A stretch of DNA of 7,019 bases from Bacillota bacterium (GCA_023418435.1 JAEZZT010000042.1:1-7019); one strand, 5' to 3'; positions 1 to 6,821 are shown, numbered from the stretch's first letter. A program made the numbers and translations. The notes: a model not told the origin generated them from the letters alone.

Positions 1-2382
1 CTGCTGAATGGCTGCGTTCTCTGCCTGACGCAGCTGCACCAAGTCCGGCATTTCTTTGCCGGCCAAATCCTTTTGCAAGTTCTTTTGCAAAGCCAATTGC
101 TGCTCGCGTTGCTTGGTAAATTCATCCACCTTTTTCTGCTCTTCACGCCAATTCCCGGCTTGCTGCAAATGCGTTAAGAAATCTTGCCAAGTCGCTACAT
201 TCATCGCTTGGAATCTTTTTTTCAAATCTTGTTTTTTGGCAATGTATTGTCCGCGTAACTCTGCAATTCTCGTCTGTGCCGACTCGATTTGATGTTGCAA
301 ATTTCGCCAATCTTCACGTACCTTTTCGGCCTTCTGCAAGAACGCCTCCTCGCGAGTGCGGTATTCCGTTTCCGCCTCGGCAAGCGACTTTTCAGTGGCA
401 AGTACATCTTCCCATTGCCGGAGTTCCGCCGGAATTTTCGCCCATTCTTCTTTCATCCGCACTTGAGCACTGCGAAGATTCTCTTCGCTCCGGACCTGTT
501 CGGCCTGCAATTTTTCCTTCTCTCGACTCGCATCGTTCGCCTCTTGCAAGGCTTCTTTTTCTCTCTGCTCGCATTGCTTCAGTTCATTTTGAGCCTGTTG
601 TGCTTTTTGCAGTCCTGCTGCAGCGGTCGCAATCTCTTGCTGAATATCGGCTTCCGTACAATCCGCAAACTCGCGTCCCAATTCCTCTACTTTTTTCTGC
701 AATTCAGCAACCCTTGCCTTGGCGTCCTGCTCTGCCAACTCACATTCACGCAGTGTTTTCTCCGCTCTTTCTTCCCGGAGTTGGCTGTTTTCCCACTCTT
801 CTTCCGTAGGAATGATCTCCGGCAAGCAAGCCGGCTGCGGGTGTTCCGTCGCGCCGCAGACCGGGCAGGGCTTACCATCCTCCAGTTGATTGGCGAGTAC
901 GCCGGCGCTGTATTGTTCACGCAGGCAGGCCAATCTTTTTCTTTCTACCGACGCTTTTTGCGCGAGTTCCTTGGCCGCGATCACTTCCTTTTCTGCCTGC
1001 TCCCAAGTCGTCTGCAATGTATTCAAGCGTTGCACTTCATTTTGCCAAGTACTATGTTTGGCCAACTTTTCCCGCTGTCCGGCAAGTTGCTTGGCTAACA
1101 AATCCAATCCGCTCGTTTGTTGCAACAACTCTTCTTTCTTCCGCACGCATGCGTCCCGAATACTTTGCTTTTCCGCCACGATCGTTTCGGCTTTGGCCAA
1201 CGCTTCGGCCAAAGTCGTCAATTTGGTTTGCCATTCGCCTGCCGATTTCTCCTGGTCACGATACGCCGTATGCGCATTCTTGCATTGCTGCAACTGTTCC
1301 AATTGCTGAATGCGTTTTTCATGATGCGGTTTTTCTTCCTGCAAGTATTTTTCTTCCGCATCCCACTTCTTCACTTCGTCCCCTAATTGTTTTTCTTTTG
1401 CGGTGGCCGCATCCAACATTTCTTTCTTTTGCTTGCCTTCCGTTTCCAATTCCAGCAAACCGGTATAGCTGTCCTGCAGTGTTTCCACCTGCTGCCAAAT
1501 TTGTATCTGCAGGCGCAACCGTTCCATCTCCGGCGCCTGTTGTGCCAATCCCTGCAAAGCTGTTTCCACCGCGGCCGCCTTCTTTTGCAAGTCCACGACT
1601 GCCTCACCTTGGCTAACCGCCGCCGTTGCCTGCGCACGATATTCAGCGGCCTTGGCTTTGGCCGTCGACACTTCCTGCTCTTGTTTTGCCAATTGGGTCG
1701 CCAATTCCTCCAATTGCGCAAAGCTTTCTACCTGAGCATTTTGTAAAATTGCCGTGATGCCGCTCGTTGCCTCCTGGTATCGCTCCCGAATATTGCGAGC
1801 TTTTTCTTTGAGAATCTCCGCCACTTTTGCATAGATATCGGTCGCAAATAGCTTTGCCAAAATTTGTTCTCTTTCCTCGGAAGTCGCCAACAACAATTGA
1901 CGGAACTCTCCCTGGGGCAACAAAATGACCTGGCGAAATTGCTCGGCATTCAACCCGATGACTTTTTCAATCTCCTGATTGGCGTGCGTGGTCGCAATGG
2001 ATTGCTGCTCGTCGCCCTCCGCCGTGATTTCCCAGAATCGTACCTCTGCAGGAAATTCACGAGTCCCTTCGCCACGACGCCGGAGCAATGTCTGCTTCGG
2101 TTTTCGTTCTACGCGATAATATTTATCTCCCAACCGAAAATCCAGGACGACCTTCGTCTCCACATCCAAATCCGCATAATCGCTGCGCACGTGGAGAATC
2201 TTTCTACCGCCGCTCGTCTGTCCGTAAAGCGCATAAAAAATCCCGTCAAAGATCGTGGTCTTGCCCGCCCCGGTCACACCGTGAATCAAGAAGAAGGATC
2301 GCTCGCCGAGCAAAGTAAAATCGATACATTCTTTGTCCGCATAGGGACCGAAAGCTTGCATCGTCAGCCGTATCGGTTTCAT
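1..2382 (-). CDS. sbcC: SbcC, ATPase/coiled-coil subunit of the SbcCD nuclease (5' part of gene; runs off left edge)
   Basis: Rad50-like ATPase subunit of SbcCD, which with SbcD opens DNA hairpins and trims blocked double-strand ends. I translated the minus strand from 2382: 794 codons are open to the window edge with no stop or frameshift. The N-terminus (MKPIRLTMQAFGPYAD) is typical of SbcC. Walker A is GVTGAGKT at residues 35-42, and the Q-loop is LPQGEFRQLLL with Gln157. Residues from about 175 onward form a Gln/Glu/Lys/Ala-rich coiled coil. It is interrupted by the zinc hook CPVC at residues 506-509 (bases 856-867), followed by the usual GATEHP. The hook normally sits mid-protein, so a full length near 1,000-1,050 residues is inferred, and the signature motif, Walker B and D-loop should lie beyond base 1. 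The ATG overlaps the sbcD stop (ATGA), with a strong AAGGAGG 7 nt upstream. Only the missing C-terminal part is uncertain. Confidence 0.97.
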   Translation of the reverse strand, partial: MKPIRLTMQAFGPYADKECIDFTLLGERSFFLIHGVTGAGKTTIFDGIFYALYGQTSGGRKILHVRSDYADLDVETKVVLDFRLGDKYYRVERKPKQTLLRRRGEGTREFPAEVRFWEITAEGDEQQSIATTHANQEIEKVIGLNAEQFRQVILLPQGEFRQLLLATSEEREQILAKLFATDIYAKVAEILKEKARNIRERYQEATSGITAILQNAQVESFAQLEELATQLAKQEQEVSTAKAKAAEYRAQATAAVSQGEAVVDLQKKAAAVETALQGLAQQAPEMERLRLQIQIWQQVETLQDSYTGLLELETEGKQKKEMLDAATAKEKQLGDEVKKWDAEEKYLQEEKPHHEKRIQQLEQLQQCKNAHTAYRDQEKSAGEWQTKLTTLAEALAKAETIVAEKQSIRDACVRKKEELLQQTSGLDLLAKQLAGQREKLAKHSTWQNEVQRLNTLQTTWEQAEKEVIAAKELAQKASVERKRLACLREQYSAGVLANQLEDGKPCPVCGATEHPQPACLPEIIPTEEEWENSQLREERAEKTLRECELAEQDAKARVAELQKKVEELGREFADCTEADIQQEIATAAAGLQKAQQAQNELKQCEQREKEALQEANDASREKEKLQAEQVRSEENLRSAQVRMKEEWAKIPAELRQWEDVLATEKSLAEAETEYRTREEAFLQKAEKVREDWRNLQHQIESAQTRIAELRGQYIAKKQDLKKRFQAMNVATWQDFLTHLQQAGNWREEQKKVDEFTKQREQQLALQKNLQKDLAGKEMPDLVQLRQAENAAIQQ

Positions 2383-3509
2383 ACTTCTTCCTCCTTCAAT
2401 GCTTCATTCCAGACATGCTGCATCAATGTTTCCTCTTCGTCGGTCAGGGCTTCTCCCCGCATGTACTTAATAAATTCCGCAAACAAATCCTCTTTGGATA
2501 TCTTGCGCAGATCCGCAATTTGGCGATCTTCCTCCACCCATTGCATGGCCGGATATTCCAGCGCCAGGATGTGCGGATACTTGCTGCGCAAACGCCCCAT
2601 GGCATCGACTTGCGGCCGGGTATCTGTCAGCTTGACCAAGAGATAGTCCTCCGTGACTGCGGGTTCTTCCAGGAGTTCTGCCAAGGTTCCTTCCACGATT
2701 CGCATTTCCCGCAACGGCTGCAAGTGAACGGAACGACAGGTCGACGTACCGTCCTGCGCGATGGTGACGATATCGATCCCCTTGTGATGGGCGCATTCAT
2801 CAAATGAATATTTCAATAACGAACCGCTATAGCGAATATCCGGGCGCCCGACGGACTGCGGCCGATGCAAATGTCCCAACATCGTGTACTGAAAATCGGC
2901 AAACACTTGCCAGTCCACTTGCGTAGAACCGCCGACACTCAAAGGACGCTCCGACTCCGACTCAATCCCTCCGGCCACAAAAGCATGGGCGATCGCCACG
3001 GCTCTGCTTCCCGCCGGAATTTTCTCACGGAACATCTTCGCCTGTGCGCGAAAGACATCTTCATACGAGCGGATTTCTTCATCTCCGAAAATCAATCTGG
3101 CACTTTCCGGCGTGGCAAAAGCAAAGGGACAAAGATAGACTTCTCCCCATTCATCCTTTAAGACGATCGGTGCTTGATCGACTTGGGCCTCACCGCAAAT
3201 AAAGATGCCGGCTTTGGCCATCATGCGACTGCCGAAATCCACCCGCTGAGTGCTGTCATGGTTGCCGCTGATGGCGATGACGGGAATCTCCATCTCCATC
3301 AACGACTGCAATGTCCGATCCAAAAGCCGTACCGCTTCCGCCGGCGGGACCGCTCGATCGTACAAATCGCCCGCAATGACGACTGCGTCCGGTTGCTCCT
3401 CCGCCACCAAGGAGAGAAATTGTTGCAATATATAGGACTGATCATCGGTCAGATGTTGTTCGTAAAAAATCCGTCCCAGATGCCAATCTGCTGTATGAAT
3501 AATTTTCAT
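2379..3509 (-). CDS. sbcD: SbcD, Mre11-like nuclease subunit of SbcCD
   Basis: Metallophosphoesterase nuclease that partners SbcC. In characterised SbcCD complexes it acts as a Mn-dependent 3'-5' dsDNA exonuclease and hairpin endonuclease. The 376-residue protein shows every phosphoesterase motif in order: DWH (D8, H10), GDLYDR (D48), GNHDS (N83, H84), the AHAFVAGG histidine (H175) and GHLHRPQ (H213, H215). About 150 further residues form the capping/SbcC-binding C-terminal region, giving the normal family length. The ATG at 3509 is preceded by GGAG (3517-3520) with a 7-nt spacer, and the protein begins MKIIHTADWHLGR as family members do, so the start is secure. It is the first gene of the operon; its TGA overlaps the sbcC ATG by 4 bases, implying translational coupling and balanced subunit production. 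An extended -10 promoter lies about 30 bases upstream. Confidence 0.97.
   Translation of the reverse strand: MKIIHTADWHLGRIFYEQHLTDDQSYILQQFLSLVAEEQPDAVVIAGDLYDRAVPPAEAVRLLDRTLQSLMEMEIPVIAISGNHDSTQRVDFGSRMMAKAGIFICGEAQVDQAPIVLKDEWGEVYLCPFAFATPESARLIFGDEEIRSYEDVFRAQAKMFREKIPAGSRAVAIAHAFVAGGIESESERPLSVGGSTQVDWQVFADFQYTMLGHLHRPQSVGRPDIRYSGSLLKYSFDECAHHKGIDIVTIAQDGTSTCRSVHLQPLREMRIVEGTLAELLEEPAVTEDYLLVKLTDTRPQVDAMGRLRSKYPHILALEYPAMQWVEEDRQIADLRKISKEDLFAEFIKYMRGEALTDEEETLMQHVWNEALKEEEV
2390..2396 (-). promoter_or_regulatory. Strong Shine-Dalgarno of sbcC inside sbcD
   Basis: On the minus strand this reads AAGGAGG, 7 nt before the sbcC ATG and within the last codons of sbcD. It fixes the sbcC start and lets the ATGA overlap initiate efficiently. 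Confidence 0.85.
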
Positions 3510-3538
3510 GTCCGAGCTCCATTTCTCAGTTTTCTTTT

Positions 3539-3547
3539 ATTATATCA
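3539..3547 (-). promoter_or_regulatory. Extended -10 promoter of sbcDC
   Basis: On the minus strand this reads TGATATAAT: a perfect TATAAT preceded by the TGn extension. No convincing -35 is seen 16-18 bp upstream (AAAACT-like), which fits an extended -10 promoter. Predicted transcription starts near 3532, leaving a leader of about 22 nt that contains the GGAG of sbcD. This is a motif reading only. Confidence 0.6.
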
Positions 3548-3650
3548 TTCCGTACACATAAAGTTTTCGTTTCCCTTCGCCACGTACTTTTATGGTCACA
3601 ATAAAAACCGGAGAAATTCAAGCGGATATTTCTTTTTAGACAATTTGCTA

Positions 3651-3659
3651 TGTTATAAT
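3651..3659 (+). promoter_or_regulatory. Extended -10 promoter of cshA
   Basis: TGTTATAAT is a perfect TATAAT (3654-3659) with a TGn extension. The 17-bp-spaced -35 position (TCTTTT, 3631-3636) is weak. A better -35 match, TAGACA (3637-3642), is only 11 bp from the -10 and so too close. The predicted start of transcription is about 3666, which leaves almost no leader before the ATG at 3668 but a normal leader of about 20 nt before the TTG at 3686. Confidence 0.65.
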
Positions 3660-3670
3660 AAAATGATATG

Positions 3671-3677
3671 AAAGGAG
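3671..3677 (+). promoter_or_regulatory. Shine-Dalgarno deciding the TTG start of cshA
   Basis: AAAGGAG lies 8 nt upstream of TTG 3686-3688. It is downstream of the in-frame ATG at 3668, so it can only serve the TTG. No SD-like sequence precedes the ATG. Confidence 0.75.
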
Positions 3678-3685
3678 AATATTCA

Positions 3686-5197
3686 TTGAAACAATTAGAA
3701 GCTTTTGCATCATTACAAATTTCTCAGCCTATTCTTCAGGCTTTACAGGATATGGGGTTTGAAGAACCCACTCCGATCCAACGCGAGTCCATTCCGGTCG
3801 CCCTGGCTGGCGGCGACCTCATCGGTCAAGCCCAGACGGGTACCGGCAAGACTGCCGCTTTCGGGATTCCCATCCTGGAGCGTATTCAAGCGAAAGGCCC
3901 GGGCCCCTTTGCGTTGATCCTTGCTCCTACGCGGGAATTGGCCATCCAATCCGCGGAAGAAATCAATCGCCTTGCGCAACATACGAAACTCTGGGCGCTT
4001 CCGATTTACGGCGGCCAGGACATGGGCCGGCAATTGCGCAGTTTGCGCAAGCAGCCCCCCATCATCGTGGCGACGCCGGGACGACTGATGGATCATATGG
4101 AACGGGAGACCGTCCAACTCGACAACGTGCAAATCGTCGTCCTCGACGAGGCGGATGAAATGCTCAACATGGGGTTCATCGATGATATTCACAAAATCGT
4201 CGGTGCTACACCGCAAGAACGTCAAACGTTGCTCTTTTCCGCGACCATGCCGGCACCGATCCGCGAACTGGCGGACAAATTTCTCCACGAGCCCACTCAT
4301 GTCACCATGAAGATGAAAGAGGTCACCATCGATCTCATCGACCAGGAATATATCGAAATTCCGGAACGCAAGAAATTCGACATTCTCTGTCTGCTCTTGG
4401 ATATGCAGGATCCCGATCTGGCCATTATCTTCGGACGCACGAAACGGCGCGTGGACGAAGTCACCGAAGCCCTTAAAAAGCGCGGCTACAGTGCCGAAGG
4501 CCTGCACGGCGATCTGTCGCAGGCCAAGCGGGATACCGTCATGCGTCAATTCAGAGAAAATACGATCGATCTCCTGGTAGCTACGGATGTCGCCGCTCGC
4601 GGCTTGGATATCAGCGGTGTTACTCATGTCTACAACTATGATATGCCGCAAGATCCGGAAAGCTATGTTCACCGCGTCGGTAGAACCGGCCGTGCCGGAC
4701 AGACGGGGATCGCCACTACATTCGTAGTACCGCGTGAAATGGAACATTTGCGCGCCATCGAACACTTGATTCGCCGGCGTATCACTCGCCGTCCGGTTCC
4801 CAGCCTCAGTGAAGTACTCGAAGGCAATCGTCGCAATGCGCTGACCAGTTTGGTTCAAAGTGCGGAAAACGACAATTTGGAAGGCTACCTTGCCTCCGCC
4901 GAAGAATTGTTGAGCTCTTTGGATTCGGTACACTTGGTGGCAGCCGCCATCAAATTGCTGACCAAGACACCGGACACGACCCCGGTTTCCATTACGGCAG
5001 AACGTCCGTTGGCTCGCAAAAAGGGGAACTTCGTTCCCCGTCGTGGCGGACGTCGCGTAGAAAAACGTGAAGGCGGTGAACCTTCGCGCCGCAAATTCCG
5101 TCCGCGTGGCAAACATAAACCGGAAGACTCCGGCAAAAGCCAAAAACCTAAAAAGAAAAAATTCAGCTCACGTTTTGAGCCGTACTTCAAAGACTAA
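3686..5197 (+). CDS. cshA: DEAD-box ATP-dependent RNA helicase CshA
   Basis: RNA-unwinding ATPase. In Bacillota, CshA works in mRNA turnover (degradosome), ribosome assembly and cold adaptation. From the TTG start the protein has 503 residues and carries all helicase motifs: Q motif GFEEPTPIQ (Gln32), AQTGTGKT (49-56), PTRELA (81-86), TPGR (130-133), DEAD (154-157), SAT (185-187), ATDVAARGLD (299-308) and HRVGRTGR (329-336). Stretches such as IYGGQDMGRQLRSL and AIIFGRTKRRVDEV match Bacillus CshA, as does the region after the core (about 374-434, with AAEELL-like and VAAAIK segments), so this is CshA rather than a generic DEAD protein. Residues from about 444 form a Lys/Arg/Gly-rich basic tail typical of RNA binding. 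An upstream in-frame ATG (3668) would add six residues but has no ribosome site. The gene is monocistronic, ending at a hairpin terminator. Confidence 0.95.
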   Translation: MKQLEAFASLQISQPILQALQDMGFEEPTPIQRESIPVALAGGDLIGQAQTGTGKTAAFGIPILERIQAKGPGPFALILAPTRELAIQSAEEINRLAQHTKLWALPIYGGQDMGRQLRSLRKQPPIIVATPGRLMDHMERETVQLDNVQIVVLDEADEMLNMGFIDDIHKIVGATPQERQTLLFSATMPAPIRELADKFLHEPTHVTMKMKEVTIDLIDQEYIEIPERKKFDILCLLLDMQDPDLAIIFGRTKRRVDEVTEALKKRGYSAEGLHGDLSQAKRDTVMRQFRENTIDLLVATDVAARGLDISGVTHVYNYDMPQDPESYVHRVGRTGRAGQTGIATTFVVPREMEHLRAIEHLIRRRITRRPVPSLSEVLEGNRRNALTSLVQSAENDNLEGYLASAEELLSSLDSVHLVAAAIKLLTKTPDTTPVSITAERPLARKKGNFVPRRGGRRVEKREGGEPSRRKFRPRGKHKPEDSGKSQKPKKKKFSSRFEPYFKD

Positions 5198-5201
5198 AGA
5201 A

Positions 5202-5236
5202 AAACCGATGATCTATTGATCATCGGTTTCTTTTTT
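5202..5236. terminator. Intrinsic terminator, probably bidirectional, shared by cshA and the convergent operon
   Basis: A perfect 12-bp stem (AAACCGATGATC at 5202-5213 with its complement at 5218-5229) closes a TATT loop. It is followed on the plus strand by CTTTTTT. Read on the minus strand, the same stem is followed by TTTTTCTTT (5204-5196). The hairpin begins 4 bases after the cshA stop. The TAG of the convergent CGGC gene (5215-5213) and its last codons lie inside the loop and right arm. Confidence 0.9.
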
Positions 5237-5584
5237 CACTCTCGCATGTGTGGGATGCGTACCGCGCACGATTTCAATCCCTGCGGCGGCCAAATCATCC
5301 GCCATCTCCGTAATCAAAGGACACTCCTCTCCCTTGATTTTGGTACACACGCCCAAATGAATGGTGTCCACGCCCATACTTTTGATTCGTTCCATCTTTT
5401 CCTGAAGACCGGCATCGGACAAAGGCACTCCGCAACCATTGCAGTACCAAAATGCCGCCAATTCCACATCTTCACCCAAGTAACGTTGGAATGCTCCCGT
5501 TTTTTGATGCCAGGCATGAAAGCAGGATGCACCCGTGCACACGGACAACGCACGCTGGCAATTCAGGATCGCCACTTTCTTCAT
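5213..5584 (-). CDS. CGGC-domain protein, predicted metal binding, function unknown
   Basis: A 123-residue cytosolic protein with no signal peptide or membrane segment, starting MKKVAILNCQRAL. It matches the small CGGC domain family by its Cys layout. Cys9, Cys16 and Cys21 sit in an N-terminal CQ...CTGASCF block, and Cys48/Cys51 in a YCNGCG motif. Cys80 and Cys88 lie in a GVCTKIKGEECP segment, followed by His110 and His113 near the end (GTHPTH). Family members have been proposed to bind metal, but no reaction is established to my knowledge. Here the naming tetrad is CNGC rather than CGGC. The ATG has an AAAGGG at 9 nt; a stronger GAGGAG is 16 nt away, too far to be ideal. It is last in the crcB operon, 31 bp after the ATP-grasp gene, and its stop falls inside the terminator hairpin. 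Confidence 0.85.
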   Translation of the reverse strand: MKKVAILNCQRALSVCTGASCFHAWHQKTGAFQRYLGEDVELAAFWYCNGCGVPLSDAGLQEKMERIKSMGVDTIHLGVCTKIKGEECPLITEMADDLAAAGIEIVRGTHPTHARVKKETDDQ

Positions 5585-5615
5585 ATTTCCCTACCCTTTT
5601 CTCCTCAAATTACTA

Positions 5616-6359
5616 TTATTCCTCTACGGATAACTCCGGTACTTCCAGATTCTCGGTCAGCTCTTCCCAACGAGCCGCCAAAAGTTGCGCATATAATTTC
5701 GGCTCCAGACCATAGTTCCCTAAACCGAAACCGTCATTGACCTCCACCAGGAGCGTCTTGCCTTCCGGTGTAATCCCGAAATCGATCGCATAGCCGCGCG
5801 GAGCTTGACGATATTGTTCCACGGCTTGCGCCACTACCTCCGGATCCGGATAAAGCCGCCAATCACCGTCATAGCGGTACAGGCCCAGAATCTTACCTTC
5901 CAGAACATACGCCCGCCATTCGGACCGGAACTCTACCTTTTCACTGCACCAGACCTCGATATCGTCAATCAAACCGCCCAAACGCACCAAGTCCTTTGTT
6001 TCATCGAGAACCGTCCCTTTAAATCGTTTCACATCATGCACCGGCTTGACAAATACATGCCATTGTTCCGGATGATTGGTAATCGTAAACAGCGTCGACT
6101 TCCATAGTTTTCGCCCCAAAAAAGCCTGCAGTTCTTCCGGATAGCTCTGTTCCGGCAAATCGATCCCCCAAGAGTTCAAAAGCCAATGTAAATCCGTGTA
6201 CAGACCTACCACAATATCCTTGGTCGGAGTATCCGTCAGGCTATGAATCGTCGTATAATAATGTATTTCCGCCTCTTTTTCCAGAAAACCCGCATAGGCC
6301 GTATACATATTGGCGTTATAAATACGTCCTGCCGCATTCTTGCGTATATAGACTTTCAT
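5616..6359 (-). CDS. Small ATP-grasp protein, R2K-like clade
   Basis: A 247-residue soluble protein that appears to be an ATP-grasp ligase-type enzyme of the R2K clade (the CDC123-related group, predicted to make amide bonds on peptide or protein targets). Its substrate is unknown. Likely ATP/Mg residues by eye: Lys105 in HVFVKPV, Lys111/Lys114 in the next strand, Arg145/Glu147/Arg149 in FRSEWRAYV, and Asp193 in YAIDFGI. Glu206 and Asn208 lie in LLVEVNDGFGLGNYGL, the usual metal-binding E-x-N end of an ATP-grasp domain. The ATG at 6359 is chosen because GGGAG and AGGAGG lie just upstream, overlapping the crcB stop. A start 20 codons earlier would intrude into crcB. It lies 13 bp after crcB, so coupling is likely. 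It ends with three consecutive in-frame stops (TAA TAG TAA). The ATP-grasp call is firmer than the clade assignment. Confidence 0.82.
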   Translation of the reverse strand: MKVYIRKNAAGRIYNANMYTAYAGFLEKEAEIHYYTTIHSLTDTPTKDIVVGLYTDLHWLLNSWGIDLPEQSYPEELQAFLGRKLWKSTLFTITNHPEQWHVFVKPVHDVKRFKGTVLDETKDLVRLGGLIDDIEVWCSEKVEFRSEWRAYVLEGKILGLYRYDGDWRLYPDPEVVAQAVEQYRQAPRGYAIDFGITPEGKTLLVEVNDGFGLGNYGLEPKLYAQLLAARWEELTENLEVPELSVEE

Positions 6360-6372
6360 AATCCTCCTCTCC

Positions 6373-6726
6373 CTATACGGAAAGCCATTTGGCCGTATAA
6401 ATCGCCAATAGGCATCCACATAGTGAGCTCATGATATATAAAGTAGCCACACCATAAGCACCATTTTCCAATAAGCGCATCGTTTCCAGAGTGAACGATG
6501 AAAATGTGGTAAAGCCGCCACATATGCCAACTCGCAAAAACAAATCCGTAGACGCACCATGGTAGCGACGTTCCCAGAAAAATACCACCCATCCGATCAA
6601 AAACGCTCCCAGAACATTCACTGCCAATGTTCCCCAGGGAAAGCTCTGATAGGGAAGCAGATCCGTCATCCATTTTCTCAGGCAGGCCCCCAAAGCTCCG
6701 CCCAAGGCAATGTACAACCATTCCAT
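6373..6726 (-). CDS. crcB: CrcB/Fluc fluoride ion channel
   Basis: Small membrane protein that exports fluoride as a dual-topology dimer. The 117 residues contain four hydrophobic segments (roughly 3-20, 31-51, 63-83, 93-113), the usual size. Family motifs are present: GGALGACLRK (10-19), GTLAVNVLGAF (32-42, with pore Asn37) and GICGGFTTFSSF (67-78), whose Phe75/Phe78 correspond to the phenylalanine pair that contacts fluoride. Only one crcB gene is visible, so a homodimer is inferred; many Bacillota instead carry two adjacent genes. I chose the ATG at 6726, with an AAGAAGTGA SD-like stretch ending 5 nt upstream. A GTG at 6735 would add three residues but lacks a ribosome site. It is first in an operon with the ATP-grasp and CGGC genes. 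No fluoride riboswitch consensus lies between promoter and start. Confidence 0.95.
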   Translation of the reverse strand: MEWLYIALGGALGACLRKWMTDLLPYQSFPWGTLAVNVLGAFLIGWVVFFWERRYHGASTDLFLRVGICGGFTTFSSFTLETMRLLENGAYGVATLYIMSSLCGCLLAIYTAKWLSV

Positions 6727-6759
6727 TATATTCACTTCTTTCTTTTTACTTACTTCTTT

Positions 6760-6770
6760 ATTATACTACA
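6760..6770 (-). promoter_or_regulatory. Probable promoter of the crcB operon
   Basis: The minus strand reads TGTAGTATAAT, ending in a perfect TATAAT (6765-6760). The -35 is poor at 17 bp (TATTAT, 6788-6783), and a TTGCCT at 6793-6788 is 22 bp away, too far. Transcription would start near 6753, giving a leader under 30 nt, which leaves no room for a riboswitch. Confidence 0.5.
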
Positions 6771-6821
6771 GCTTAATCATTCATAATAGGCAAAAATTAT
6801 ATACAACTTGGAATCACCTAC

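Larger units (their letters stand above)
3510..3685. other. Divergent intergenic region between sbcD and cshA
   Basis: This AT-rich spacer of about 176 bases separates the divergent sbcDC and cshA units. It holds one extended -10 promoter per direction and the two ribosome binding sites. A small 6-bp inverted repeat (TTTTAT at 3588-3593, ATAAAA at 3601-3606) lies between the promoters. It could be an operator but is too short and AT-rich to claim. I see no small gene or structured RNA here. Confidence 0.6.

Noticed and set aside
289..1098. 269-codon plus-strand ORF rich in Leu and Phe, resembling a membrane protein
   Set aside because: It lies opposite the Lys/Glu/Gln-rich coiled coil of sbcC. 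The complement of AAG/GAA/CAG codons reads as Leu and Phe, so the apparent hydrophobicity is a shadow effect.
1864..2646. 260-codon plus-strand ORF across the sbcC/sbcD junction
   Set aside because: It is antisense to the Walker A region of sbcC and the end of sbcD, both clearly real, and shows no domain or upstream SD.
3743..5143. 466-codon open frame on the minus strand opposite cshA
   Set aside because: It is long, but it is antisense to a fully conserved helicase. It has no ribosome site or recognisable domain, and its openness follows from codon bias in cshA.
6360..6419. Longer N-terminus for the ATP-grasp protein (20 extra residues)
   Set aside because: It would overlap the 3' end of crcB. 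The ATG at 6359 has GGGAG/AGGAGG directly before it and a natural beta-strand N-terminus.
6356..6721. 121-codon minus-strand ORF in another frame over crcB
   Set aside because: It occupies the same strand and region as crcB but lacks any family motif; crcB shows all the Fluc motifs.
6727..6735. GTG start at 6735 for crcB
   Set aside because: It has no SD-like sequence at a suitable distance. The ATG at 6726 has an SD-like AAGAAGTGA upstream and gives the usual short N-terminus. The GTG remains possible.
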